Positions 22,651 to 34,290 of a DNA stretch of 64,000 nt are shown piece after piece. The translations under genes and the position numbers were made by a program. Position 1 is the first letter of the stretch, and every line of letters begins with the position of its first letter. Below the pieces are notes generated by a model, which was not told the DNA's origin, searched no databases, and saw only the letters and a list, made by a program, of their open reading frames with translations. Source of the DNA: Chrysemys picta bellii (Eukaryota; Chordata; Testudines; Emydidae); the NCBI RefSeq assembly GCF_011386835.1, contig NW_027052933.1, positions 30,001 to 94,000 on the forward strand, in the 5' to 3' direction.

Positions 22651-23405
22651 GTAGGGAATTGCTGTCACGTTTAATGGGTAATGACTTTGGATTTTAATTA
22701 CAGGCTAATTTCACTGAAAGTTGCCTGGCAGAGGCATGATGCATCATTCAGCTCTGTAAACCCTTCATGGTATGGGAGATGCTGCAACAAAATAACTGAT
22801 TTGACAGAGAGGCAACAGAGGCAAGTCTGTAACGATAACTGATGTGGGGAAATGTCCTCTGAGATTCTGATGGGAATTCCTGAAAATCTTCATCATATAC
22901 AGTATTCTACCAATCCCAAACAAGCAGACACATCACCCACCAAGTTAATGATACTTCAGTTCTTACCCAAATACCCGCTTACAGCCAATTCTTGTTAATG
23001 AAACAACCATTTATTAAAAGAAGAAAAGACAGTATTGGCTAAAAGGTCATTAGACATACAAATGCAAACAGAGTCCTTAGGTCAGCTTCACCATAGAGAT
23101 GGCACGTTAGAATTGAAGAGAGTCCTTTTCAGTATCATTTCATCATGTTCTAGTCCAATATCCAAATGTTCAATATCAGGGCAGTCCAGAGGGGACTGAA
23201 GATCTCAGTCTTACGACTCAAACGCCTCCTAAATAAAGCTTTAAAAGATCTGAGATAAAAGGATCAGGTCTCAAGAGTTTATATAGACATTTTTGCAGCC
23301 TCTCGACAGCAGGCAGTCCTTGGGTGAACAATAGGTTTTGGAAGTAACCTCCTACTTCACAAACATCACAGGTAATAAAACTACATGGATTAACATAAGG
23401 TAATT
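22651..23405. other. Gene-free DNA downstream of ZNF-C
   Basis: Near-identical to 58023-58777. No open frame or mobile-element terminus is recognised. It may contain the 3' UTR-distal flank of ZNF-C. Confidence 0.4.
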
Positions 23406-23592
23406 AGCAACAGAGGGTCCTGTGGCACCTTTAAGACTAACAGAAATATTGGGAGCATAAGCTTTCGTGGGTAAGAACCTCACTTCTTCAGATGCAAGTC
23501 TTGCATCTGAAGAAGTGAGGTTCTTACCCACGAAAGCTTATGCTCCCAATACTTCTGTTAGTCTTAAAGGTGCCGCTGGACCCTCTGTTGCT
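23406..23592. repeat. Foldback repeat, 93-bp arms, 1-nt spacer (copy 1)
   Basis: Two head-to-head copies of one sequence with the axis at 23499. By eye the arms differ at three positions. The arms begin AGCAACAGAGGGTCC. The sequence resembles a common turtle interspersed repeat end. The second copy is at 58778-58964. Confidence 0.9.
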
Positions 23593-23739
23593 TTTTACAG
23601 ATTCAGACTAACACGGCAACCTCTCTGATACATAAGGTAATTAATTATCCATGAAGCCGTTCATAGACAGTTTACCACAAACTTTAAAGAGCTATATATA
23701 TACACAATGACATTATTACACCCAAGTTTAATCTAAATG

Positions 23740-26561
23740 TTAACATTTCCCTCTTGTATGGATTGCTTGATGTTTAACAAGGCCGGACCTCCATATGAAA
23801 CATTTTCCACAGTCTAAGCACTTGTGGGGTCTCTCTCCTGTGTGGATTACCTGATGTGCCAGAAGATTTGATCTTTGTTTGAAACTTTTCCCACAATCTA
23901 AGCACTTGTGGGGTCTCTCTCCAGTGTGGACTGTCTGATGTGCCATAAGATATGATCTTTGCATGAAACTTTTCCCACAGTCCAAACATTTATGGGATTT
24001 CTCTCCAGTGTGGATTAACTGATGTCTAACAAGAACTGACCTATGTATGAAACTTTTCCCACAGTTTAAGCATTTATGGGATCTCTCTCCGGTGTGGACT
24101 GCTTGATGTTTAACAAGGTCTGACCTCCGTATGAAACTTTTCCCACAATCTAAGCACTTGTGGGGTCTCTCTCCAGTGTGGACTGTCTGATGTGCCATAA
24201 GATATGATCTTTGCATGAAACTTTTCCCACAGTCCAAACATTTATGGGATTTCTCTCCAGTGTGGATTAACTGATGTTTAACAAGAAATGACCTATGTAT
24301 GAAACTTTTCCCACAGTTTAAGCATTTATGGGATCTCTCTCCGGTGTGGACTGCTTGATGTTTAACAAGGTCTGACCTCCGTATGAAACTTTTCCCACAG
24401 TCTAAGCACTTATGAGGTCTCTCTCCAGTGTGGACTGCCTGATGATTAAGTAGGATTGACCTCTGTATGAAACTTTTTCCACAGTCTAAGCACTTATGGG
24501 GTCTCTCTCCAGTGTGGACTGCTTGATGTGCCAGAAGATTTGATATTTGTGTGAAACTTTTCCCACAGTCCAAACATTTATGGGATTTCTCTCCTGTGTG
24601 GATTATCTGATGTTTAACAAGGGTTGACCTCTGTATGAAACTTTTCCCACAGTCTAAGCACTTATGGGATCTCTCTCCAGTGTGGATTGCCTGATGTGCC
24701 ATAAGATTTGACCTCCGTATGAAACTTTTCCCACAGATTAAGCATTTATGGGGTCTCTCTCCAGTGTGGATTGCCTTATGTGCCATAAGATTTGATCTTT
24801 GTGTGAAACTTTTCCCACAGTCCAAACATTTATGGGATTTCTCTCCTGTGTGTATTGCCTGATGATGAAGTAGGGTTGACCTCTGTATGAAACTTTTTCC
24901 ACAGTCTAAGCACTTATGGGGTCTCTCTCCAGTGTGGATTGCTTTATGTGCCATAAGTGTTGATCTTTGTGCAAAACTTTTCCCACAGTCCAAACATTTA
25001 TGGGATTTCTCTCCTGTGTGGACTGCTTGATGTCTAACAAGGTCTGACCTCTGTATGAAACTTTTCCCACAGTCTAAGCACTTATGAGGTCTCTCTCCTG
25101 TGTGAATTGCCCGATGATCAAGTAGGGCTGAACTCCGTATGAAACTTTTTCCACAGTCTAAGCACTTATGGGGTCTGTCCCTAGTGTGGACGCCTTGATG
25201 TTTAACAAGGTTTGACCTCCATATGAAACTTTTTCCACAGATTAAGCACCTATGTGGTCTCTCGCCAGTGTGGATTGCCTTATGTGCCATAAGATTTGAT
25301 CTTTGTGTGAAACTTTTCCCACAGTCCAAACATTTATGGGATTTCTCTCTTGTGTGGATTGCCTGATGATCAAGTAGGGTTGACCTCCGTATGAAACTTT
25401 TCCCACAAATTAAGCACTTATGGGGTCTCTCTCCAGTGTGGATTGCCTTATGTGCCATAAGAGTTGATCTTTGTGCGAAACTTTTCCCACAGTCCAAACA
25501 TTTATGGGATTTCTCTCCTGTGTGTATTGCATGATGTTTAAGAAGGGCTGACCTCCGTTTGAAACTTTTTCCACAGTCTAAGCACTTATGGGGTCTCTCT
25601 CCAGTGTGGACTGCTTGATGTATAAGAAGGGCTGACCTCCGTATGAAACTTTTCCCACAGATTAAGCACTTATGGGGTCTCTCTCCAGTGTGGATTGCCT
25701 GATGTACAACAAGGTGTGACTTCTGTATGAAACTTTTTCCACAGTCTAAGCACTTATGGGGTCTCTCTCCAGTGTGGATTGCCAGATGTTTAACAAGGTC
25801 TGACTTCCGTATGAAACTTTTTCCACAGATTAAGCACTTGTGGGGTCTCTCTCCTGTGTGGATTACCTGATGTGCCAGAAGATTTGATCTTTGTTTGAAA
25901 CTTTTCCCACAATCTAAGCACTTGTGGGGTCTCTCTCCAGTGTGGACTGTCTGATGTGCCATAAGATATGATCTTTGCATGAAACTTTTCCCACAGTCCA
26001 AACATTTATGGGATTTCTCTCCAGTGTGGATTAACTGATGTCTAACAAGAACTGACCTATGTATGAAACTTTTCCCACAGTTTAAGCATTTATGGGATCT
26101 CTCTCCGGTGTGGACTGCTTGATGTTTAACAAGGTCTGACCTCCGTATGAAACTTTTCCCACAATCTAAGCACTTGTGGGGTCTCTCTCCAGTGTGGACT
26201 GTCTGATGTGCCATAAGATATGATCTTTGCATGAAACTTTTCCCACAGTCCAAACATTTATGGGATTTCTCTCCAGTGTGGATTAACTGATGTTTAACAA
26301 GAACTGACCTATGTATGAAACTTTTCCCACAGTTTAAGCAATTATGGGATCTCTCTCCGGTGTGGACTGCTTGATGTTTAACAAGGTCTGACCTCCGTAT
26401 GAAACTTTTCCCACAGTCTAAGCACTTATGAGGTCTCTCTCCAGTGTGGACTGCCTGATGATTAAGTAGGATTGACCTCTGTATGAAACTTTTTCCACAG
26501 TCTAAGCACTTATGGGGTCTCTCTCCAGTGTGGACTGCTTGATGTGCCAGAAGATTTGATT
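23740..26561 (-). pseudogene. ZNF-C downstream finger array, out of frame
   Basis: This part of the finger exon holds the rest of a split 15th finger and 33 more, all intact as CX2CX12HX3H units with HTGERP/HTGEKS linkers, ending in TRGKC and a stop at 23740. It is separated from the KRAB-linked frame by a single missing base near 26559-26561 (GATTTTG where ZNF-D has GATCTTTG). It therefore would not be translated as part of the KRAB protein. The fingers repeat those of the upstream part in the same order. The clean coding state downstream suggests a very recent mutation, an allele, or a sequencing error. Confidence 0.85.
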
Positions 26562-27868
26562 TTGTGTGAAACTTTTCCCACAGTCCAAACATTTATGGGA
26601 TTTCTCTCCTGTGTGGATTATCTGATGTTTAACAAGGGTTGACCTCTGTATGAAACTTTTCCCACAGTCTAAGCACTTATGGGATCTCTCTCCAGTGTGG
26701 ATTGCCTGATGTGCCATAAGATTTGACCTCCGTATGAAACTTTTCCCACAGATTAAGCATTTATGGGGTCTCTCTCCAGTGTGGATTGCCTTATGTGCCA
26801 TAAGATTTGATCTTTGTGTGAAACTTTTCCCACAGTCCAAACATTTATGGGATTTCTCTCCTGTGTGGACTGCTTGATGTCTAACAAGGTCTGACCTCTG
26901 TATGAAACTTTTCCCACAGTCTAAGCACTTATGAGGTCTCTCTCCTGTGTGAATTGCCCGATGATCAAGTAGGGCTGAACTCCGTATGAAACTTTTTCCA
27001 CAGTCTAAGCACTTATGGGGTCTGTCCCTAGTGTGGACGCCTTGATGTTTAACAAGGTTTGACCTCCATATGAAACTTTTTCCACAGATTAAGCACGTAT
27101 GTGGTCTCTCGCCAGTGTGGATTGCCTTATGTGCCATAAGATTTGATCTTTGTGTGAAACTTTTCCCACAGTCCAAACATTTATGGGATTTCTCTCTTGT
27201 GTGGATTGCCTGATGATCAAGTAGGGTTGACCTCCGTATGAAACTTTTCCCACAAATTAAGCACTTATGGGGTCTCTCTCCAGTGTGGATTGCCTTATGT
27301 GCCATAAGAGTTGATCTTTGTGCGAAACTTTTCCCACAGTCCAAACATTTATGGGATTTCTCTCCTGTGTGTATTGCATGATGTTTAAGAAGGGCTGACC
27401 TCCGTTTGAAACTTTTTCCACAGTCTAAGCACTTATGGGGTCTCTCTCCAGTGTGGACTGCTTGATGTATAAGAAGGGCTGACCTCCGTATGAAACTTTT
27501 CCCACAGATTAAGCACTTATGGGGTCTCTCTCCAGTGTGGATTGCCTGATGTACAACAAGGTGTGACTTCTGTATGAAACTTTTTCCACAGTCTAAGCAC
27601 TTATGGGGTCTCTCTCCAGTGTGGATTGCCAGATGTTTAACAAGGTCTGACTTCCGTATGAAACTTTTTCCACAGATTAAGCGCTTGTGGGGTCTCTCTC
27701 CTGTGTGGATTCGCTGATGTAAAATGAGGTGTGACCACCACATGAAACTTTTTCCACAGTCTAAGCACTTATGGGATCTTCTCACAAAGGTCCCCTGTGA
27801 TTCCCCGTGCCCAGGAACTTCCTGCTGTTGATTCCCCTCCTCGTTCTCACTCACTCTCTCGTCACCTG
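26502..27868 (-). CDS. ZNF-C finger exon, KRAB-linked frame (14 fingers then frameshift)
   Basis: Starts at the CAGCAG acceptor (about 27868) with linker [20 protein letters not shown], then fingers in 84-bp steps. Finger 2 has lost its first zinc cysteine (HKRLICGK; CGC codon at 27681-27683). Fingers 3-14 look complete. In finger 15 a 1-bp deletion shifts the frame and a stop follows at 26502. The predicted product has the KRAB boxes at 28202-28951 and 14 complete C2H2 units (13 with all zinc ligands). Family role: nuclear DNA-binding repressor via TRIM28; the target is unknown. If the deletion is an artefact, the array would have 48 fingers. Confidence 0.85.
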
Positions 27869-28201
27869 CTGGGAGAGAGAGAATCCAGACAGAAGTCATT
27901 GTGCTGGGGAGAAATTAAAAGGAATAGCAGCAAGGAAAAACCCCAAACCCCTGAAGCTGCACAGATGGAGCAATTGGATTCTGCCTCCACTTCCCACCCA
28001 AAAGTTCACAGAGAAGGAAAGTTCAGAAGGAAACTCCTGCAGGTAACAGGAGAGGTGGAAAGCGATGTCAGTCATATCTGCTGATTGTAGCCCTGCCCTG
28101 TGTGAAATGAGGAAGGAACTAAGGGCACTTATTGATACCACATTTTTGGGATTCTCAAATTTGTCCTTCATTCCCCAGATGGTTTCCGTGTCAGTCCTCA
28201 C

Positions 28202-28315
28202 CTGTGTGGGCGCCTCTCGGGATCTCTCTTTCCTCACAGGCCTGGAGATCGGGCACCCACGGCTCTTCCCCTTGTTCCAGCCGGGTGATCAGGTCCGGTT
28301 TGGGAAGGGGGAATC
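28202..28315 (-). CDS. ZNF-C KRAB-B-like exon
   Basis: 114 bp, acceptor CACAG/GATTCC at 28316/28315 and donor CAG/GTGAGG at 28202/28201, phase 1 at both ends, no stop. It encodes [21 protein letters not shown] 333-bp intron separates it from the finger exon, about the same as in ZNF-A (330) and ZNF-D (333). Confidence 0.88.
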
Positions 28316-28765
28316 CTGTGCAGGGAGTGAAATCAGATCAGATCAGGGTGCATGGAGGATTGAGAGAACGTCTGTCAGAAAGGACATTCTGTGAGCGGAA
28401 CCTGTCCCTGTGCTGTGCTGGGGAATGTGGAATCTAAGAGGACGGGAACGTGGTCACTGAGACCCCCTCGGGGGAGGCAGACATATGGCGAGGTGTGGAT
28501 AATTGTGACGCACACCCAGCTCTAGTGTTAAACCCCTGCCTATTTCTAAACCCGTGGAACCCAGAGCCCTCCACATGGCTGCAGCTGTTCCCTAGTAGGA
28601 GGGAGAAGAGGGATTCTGTGAGCAACCGAGAAACAACACAGACAGGACAATACACGGATTCTCCACCTTGCAAACTAGGGGGGTCGGGATGATTTAGTAT
28701 GTGTCTTAGGTTTTGACACCCTGGTCTCATTGGAGAGTAATGAGGGAAGAACCTGACCAGAGTCA

Positions 28766-29008
<243 letters not shown>

Positions 29009-29626
29009 TCATGGGAGGGAGAGACAGAGAAGCAGAATCTTCCCCGCACGCTGCTCAGAGCATCCAGGAGGCTTCAGGGAGTGGGTAAAAGGTGAGAGCT
29101 CCTTGTCCCCCCCACAGTACATGGAGGTGGGCAGGGTCTTTTCATTTACCACATGCCTGCCAGCCACAGGCTGATATGGGAAGCAGAGCTCTGAGCTGGG
29201 GACAGGGAGAGGAATACCAACTGCATCCCTTCGTATTTCACAGCAGCCTCTGGCCAGTGGGGTCAGGCTCCAGCACTGGGAGTCTGGTCAGTTTTCCCAG
29301 CCCTGCCCAGCGGGGTGTTTCCTGGTTTAGAAATACAATACCCCTCCCCCACCACCAAAAGCTCCCTAAAAATCGCCTACCTGAGCTGGCTCCATCACAG
29401 ACATATCCCTTCCCTGTCCCCTGGAAGATGGGACAAACTGGAGCGAAACGTGGGCGTGATTCCTCAGCCTGTTGGGGCGAGAGGGGCGATGGGGGAGGTT
29501 ACAGAAGGGGCTTGAGTCCATGTCACCCCCTGATTTCCCCCAGGCTCTCTCTCTGCAGACAGATGCTAAGATTCTAGGACTCTACCATGCTGGGAAAAAA
29601 CCCAGTTAGTTCATTACCACCCCGGC

Positions 29627-30688
29627 TGAAGGGATATTAAAGAAGGGATTAACAGTGATTCCCCCAAGTGACAGTGACCCCCTCATAATTTGTCCCCCGC
29701 ACTTTAATATCCAACAGTTTCACCAAGTACCAAAATCTTTTGGGTCTTCTGTTAAAACTTGTAAGCTACTGTCTGTAGAAACCATTGATTATATCTATCC
29801 TGTGAAAGATACTTTACTACTATGTAAAACTTACAAACAAGTTAACTGACTTTGTTCTTGAAGTAATTGATACAATGCAAACAAACACTATAAGCCGTTA
29901 AGTGACTTTCACTTCATTCAATGGCTCCTAGGACGGACCCCCACCCTCTGTGATTAAAGGGCCGGGAGTCTCAAATGAATTAGCACACACCCTGAAAGTG
30001 GTGGAGACAGTAAATTAAAATATGGTTAAGATATGGAATGTATGCTGATGAATGCTTGATATACATGAATGGTTAGGGAGGTGCCAGTCTAGAAAAGGAG
30101 TATCCATCGGCCGAAGAATGTGTCGAGTAGGACCACCAGACAACCCCCGGAGGGTAAACTGGGATCCACCCCATCACCTGGAAGGATGAGAAACACAAAC
30201 TTTGGACAGCGTGGAGCCACCAGGAATGTGCCACTTTGGACAGGAATGTGCCATCTGCTGATTGAGTCAGCAACAGCAGGATGAAACAGCTCCCATAGAC
30301 TAACATAGGAATTAATTCCTATAAGAATGGACTCTAAAGACTGATGACTTTGAGTCTCTGGTTCTGCTGCCAGCCTGCAGGGGCATCAGGTGCACCTGAC
30401 ACAGACTTGGCTCCATCCTCATGACCAAGATACCTGGCCAGTAACTTGGCATGAGCAACTTCTAGGCTGGTAACTATAACACCTAGACAGAACTTGAATG
30501 AATGGTTGTGTGAATGAATCTCTCTCTCTATATATATATATATGTGTGTGTGTGTATAAGAAATAAGTAGTCAAACAACGTTGTTTACTTTTATCTTTTG
30601 CTTTATCAGTATATTTACAATAAATGTGGCATCTTTGCCTTATCCCTCTTAATAAGATCCTGCTGGTTTTTATTCTATTGGTATAACA
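29627..30688 (+). mobile_element. Solo LTR in ZNF-C intron 1
   Basis: A 1,062-bp insertion relative to ZNF-A, beginning TGAAGG and ending ATAACA. It is flanked by a 4-bp direct repeat CGGC (29623-29626 and 30689-30692). A polyadenylation signal AATAAA lies near 30620, with a TA/TG simple repeat near 30528-30555. The TG...CA ends and short duplication fit an LTR, but 4 bp is weak evidence. It is absent from the corresponding site of ZNF-A (about 2130). Confidence 0.55.
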
Positions 30689-32279
30689 CGGCCAGGCCCC
30701 CACATCCCCCATTAGAACTAAACCCACCAAGTCCCTCCTAAACCTCCCCAGAACAGCATCTCTGAGCCAAACGCTGGAAAAAGAGCAGAATCAAAGGAGT
30801 CACTTTAGGGCACTGCCCCACAGTGTATTGTAACCCCTCTAGCTCTCCCCCGTCTCCCTCAGTCCTGCGGTGCTCAGCAGAGTGAGCAACTGGCTTTTCC
30901 TCTCTCAGCTCCTCCCCTTGTTCCCAGGAGAGCTGACTGCCCCGGGGGTGCAGGGAATGGATCTGGGCAGGGCTGGGAGCTGGGAACCTCCCTCCCCACT
31001 TCTTGCTCCTGCTGCCCTTCAAGTCTCTCTGCTCTCCCCTTTTATCTTCTTCCCTCACCCTGGGAGAATGGGCGACTGCCCCATTGTCGTGGGCCTTTGC
31101 TCTCCTTAGGCAGCTCAGCCACTGACACTGGTAACGGGGGTTGAACCCGGATCTGTCACTGAGGGCAGCAGCTCTGGGACTCACAGACACAGGGAGCCCC
31201 TCCCCTTGTAGGCCAAACTCACCAGCTGGTCCCTGAAAGGGGCCCTTTGTACAGAGTCATTTCCCTGCCCGGATCCAGCCATTTCCCCAGGTCTCTCCAT
31301 CACCTGGAGGCTCAGGCTCAGGGGCTGGTATTGTCAGAGTGGTTCCAGCCACTGGAGAACGTGCCCCTGGGCTGGTCTCAAAGGGGTGTGATGAAGTGGG
31401 AATGTTCTGAATGTTTTCTGTGAATACTGAAGGTGTGCCACAGTTTCCCCACGTGTTACTCAAGTATTGAACTGGTGGGATACAGGTGTGTGATCATTGC
31501 AGAGATCTCTAGAGGGTGGGTGTGACTGCAGAGTGGCTGCCTGGGCACAGAGAATGGCCAAAATTCTGTATCCTGGCAAGCTATGGCCAAAAACGGTCCT
31601 CTGCAAGGAGGCAGCCAGCCGAAGTTGTGGGAGAACAAAGAGAGAGGAGGAGGCCAGGTGACCTGTTTTCCTGGGAAAGAGAGAAAGCAGGGAGGAGGGG
31701 CAGCTGGGCGTCACTGAGGATGGGGGGCTGGACGTGGGTCAGTCTCCTGGTTTGGGACTCATCGGCGAAAGCCCAGGGCTCAGGGGTCTGGATTCCCCGC
31801 CCAGATGGACTTTGCTGATTGCTTCTGATTTCTGTGCTAACAAGCTCTGTTCTGTGCTGTGTTCCCAGCGAGGAAATAAACCCGTCTGTTTTCCAAGCTG
31901 ACTGAGAGTCACCGCTGACTGCGGAGGTGGGGTGCACAGCCCCTGTGAGGAGCGGGTCAGGCTTTTCCTTAGGCTGCCCCCGGGGTTCTGGCTGGGGCCA
32001 TATGCCCTCCGTGGGATCCAGGGATGGGGAGGCTGGGGCCACATGCTTAGCAGGTGGGGAGGTTCTTGGGGGTTCTCAGGGGCTGGGGTCCTGCCCCTAC
32101 ACTGGGTGTAGGGGGCTTGCCTCCCTCAACCCTAGGTTCACCCCCCGCCGGCTGTACCACATTCTTATCCCTGGCTCCGAGTCCCAGGCAGGAGGGCTGA
32201 AACAATCCGTACCATGGGGGGCGCTGAGAGCCATTTAACCAAACTGTAAATACTGGATAGGATGGAAACCCCTTCAAGC
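30689..32279. other. ZNF-C intron 1, gene-free
   Basis: Homologous to ZNF-A intron 1, with an extra stretch of about 0.5 kb (30740-31200) not seen there. It contains a full-length copy of the LTR-like repeat starting at 31386 with AATAAA at about 31875. No exon recognised. Confidence 0.5.
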
Positions 32280-33680
32280 CAGGGCGGCACTTTCCAAGGG
32301 GCGGCACTCCAGCCTCCCCCCTTTTTTTTTTCGCTTGGGGCGCAAAAACAGGAGCTGATCCTGAACCAAGTTGTTCCCTGTCAGCTGAGGCTTTCAGGCT
32401 GAGCTGGAGCTGACGCTGCAGTTCTGGCTGCAGTCGCTAGATGGCGCTCATGGCAGCCGGAGTCGCACAGGCTGGACAGCAGTTCAGGCTGCCCGGCCGC
32501 TGGAGAGCCGGAGCGTCATCCCCGGAGCTGAGCCCGGCTGCGGCGGCGAGAGGGGCTCAGCTCCGGGGGATGATGCTCCGAGCCGCCCGGGCAGCCTGAA
32601 CTGCAGCCCAGCCTGGGGGTGAGGAGCCGGGGAGGGGGGAGGGAAGTGGGGCCCGGGAGGCAGGGAGGGGGGAGGGGTCCTGCTGCTCTGAGTCTCCCCA
32701 GGGCGGCGCGGCGTTTCCCCGCCCGAGGGGGCTGTGCAGGCGCCGCCGGGCTGGGCGGGGGGGCGGATCCTGGCTCGCGCGCTGACAGGGCGATTGGCTG
32801 GGCAGCCCGAGCTGCCAGGGAGCTGCCGCCGCCCCCTCCTGCCCCCTACCCAGCCCGCCGCGCACCTCCCCTGCCTCAGCCCCGCGCTGCCTGCCCTGGG
32901 CAGGGAGAGACAGAGCCGGCTCTGAGTGGGGCAGCGGGGGATACTGCCCTGCCGGGGGACCCCCGCAGCTCAGGTATCTGGGGGGTCAGTGTCTGTCCTC
33001 TCGGCTCTGCCTGCAGGGGGCTGGGGAAGCAGCTGTCAGCGCCTGCCCCTCTCAGCCCTTGCACCCCCCATCCCGCTCACAGCCCCTCCACTTATACCTC
33101 CCCCAACGCTCCTTCACCGCACCCCTTCCCCTTGTACTCTCCCTTCACCCACACATCTCCCCTTGTACCCTCCCCCAGCCCTCTCCTCCCGCACCTCCCC
33201 CCTTCCCCGCACCTCTTCTCCCGCAACCCTCCTAATACCCCCTCTCCTCCTCCACCCTCCTCCGCGAGTACATCACACCCCGCCTCTCTGCCAGTGTAGA
33301 GCCCCCAAGCACCCCACACCCGCTCCTCTGCATGAACCCTCTTTACTAGATCCGCATCCCTTTCCGGGTACAAAATTTGAGGATTAGTCCCTATGCCTTC
33401 CATGTGCATTTGGAGCACTAAAGATGGGGTTGCGGGGGACGGGGTGGGTGAGATTTATACTAAAGTGAAATAAAAATAGGAGAAATGGTTTGATCCCCAC
33501 TGCAAGTGTAAACAGGGATTGGTGTGGTGAACGAGGAGATCACGTTTCGGGGGGGGAGCCCAGGGCTGGGGCGGCAGGGGGTGTGGGAGGGAACTGGTGA
33601 GAGGGGGAGCCCAAGGCTGGAGTGGGGGACAGCCAAAAAATTTTTTGCTTGGGGCTGCAAAAAACCTAGAGCCGGGCCTG
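32280..33680. mobile_element. Composite hAT-like insertion in ZNF-C intron 1
   Basis: Absent from ZNF-A, where homology runs on from about 3374. The right end CCTAGAGCCGGGCCTG is of the CAGGGCCGGCTC family seen elsewhere here. The left end is only CAGGGCGGCAC and no target duplication is visible. So it may be two nested or recombined elements. It includes a 60-65 bp inverted repeat (32470-32613), a CpG-rich part (to about 33000) and a C/T-rich tract (33050-33340). Confidence 0.5.
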
Positions 33681-33983
33681 CGCTGAGCACCTCTCCTTCC
33701 CCGACTCCCAGCTGGCCCCCCCCCCGCCACCCTGCATTCAGTTTGGCCCCTGCCACATTCTGCCCCCCTCAGATCTCCCTGAGCTGCAGCCTCCGTCCAG
33801 ATCAGCGAGGCCTGGGGCAGGGAAACAAAGCAGCAGATAGTGGGTGGGTGATAACGTGATCCTGCCCGCACACACCGGGAGCTGGCGGCAGCTTTCCCGG
33901 GCCCAGGGCGGGAATCGCAGCCAGCTCCGCTGGGAGAAGCCTGGGGCCAAACCTCCCCCTGCAGCCGGGCGGGTGTCTCTCAC

Positions 33984-34290
33984 CTTCCCTCCGAGCGGGG
34001 CCCCCCTGGGGCAGGGGCCGGGCCGGGAAGGGGCCTGGCCGGGCTGGGGGCTCTGCCCTGGGAGAGGCTCCTGGGGAGCAGCGGGAAGGGCCCTGCTGGA
34101 GATTCCCCTCTCCCGGCTGCAGCCAGGGCTCCGGGCTCCCAGCACCAGCCGCCGGGGCTCGGGGATCTCGCCAGGAGCCTGGAGCCAGAGTCACCGCAGC
34201 GGCTGCGAGTCACCTTCCTGCTGCCGGGCCTGAGCCCAGCGATCGCTCCCCCCAGAGCCGCCTCCCAGCTGCTCCTGGGTCCTAGCGATC
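33984..34290 (-). promoter_or_regulatory. ZNF-C CpG-rich first exon / promoter region (putative)
   Basis: Close match to 3774-4080 of ZNF-A, with the same donor AAG/GTGAG at 33984/33983. Conservation of the GC-rich block and its splice donor in both large-type genes supports an untranslated first exon with its promoter. Start site not determinable. Confidence 0.5.

Noticed and set aside
23774..23989. Short open frames of 71 codons starting MFGLWEKF, repeated within the finger exons
   Set aside because: They are shifted-frame shadows of finger codons (CLDCGKSF read one base over) and recur wherever two fingers of that type meet.
23740..27868. Regular 84-bp direct repeats that could be taken for a CRISPR array or satellite
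   Set aside because: The period is exactly one C2H2 finger plus linker, the frame is open, and the variation falls on DNA-contact codons. It is a coding array, not CRISPR, and the sequence is vertebrate.
27800..28090. Plus-strand frames beginning [12 protein letters not shown], seen near 212, 27807 and 63432, with a signal-peptide-like start
   Set aside because: They are the complement of the finger-exon linker and its splice acceptor. The repetition follows the duplication, and the frames are short with no domain.
32619..33299. A 226-codon plus-strand frame rich in proline
   Set aside because: Compositional artefact of CpG-rich then CCCT-rich DNA within a transposon-derived insertion. No paralogue, no domain, no splice context.
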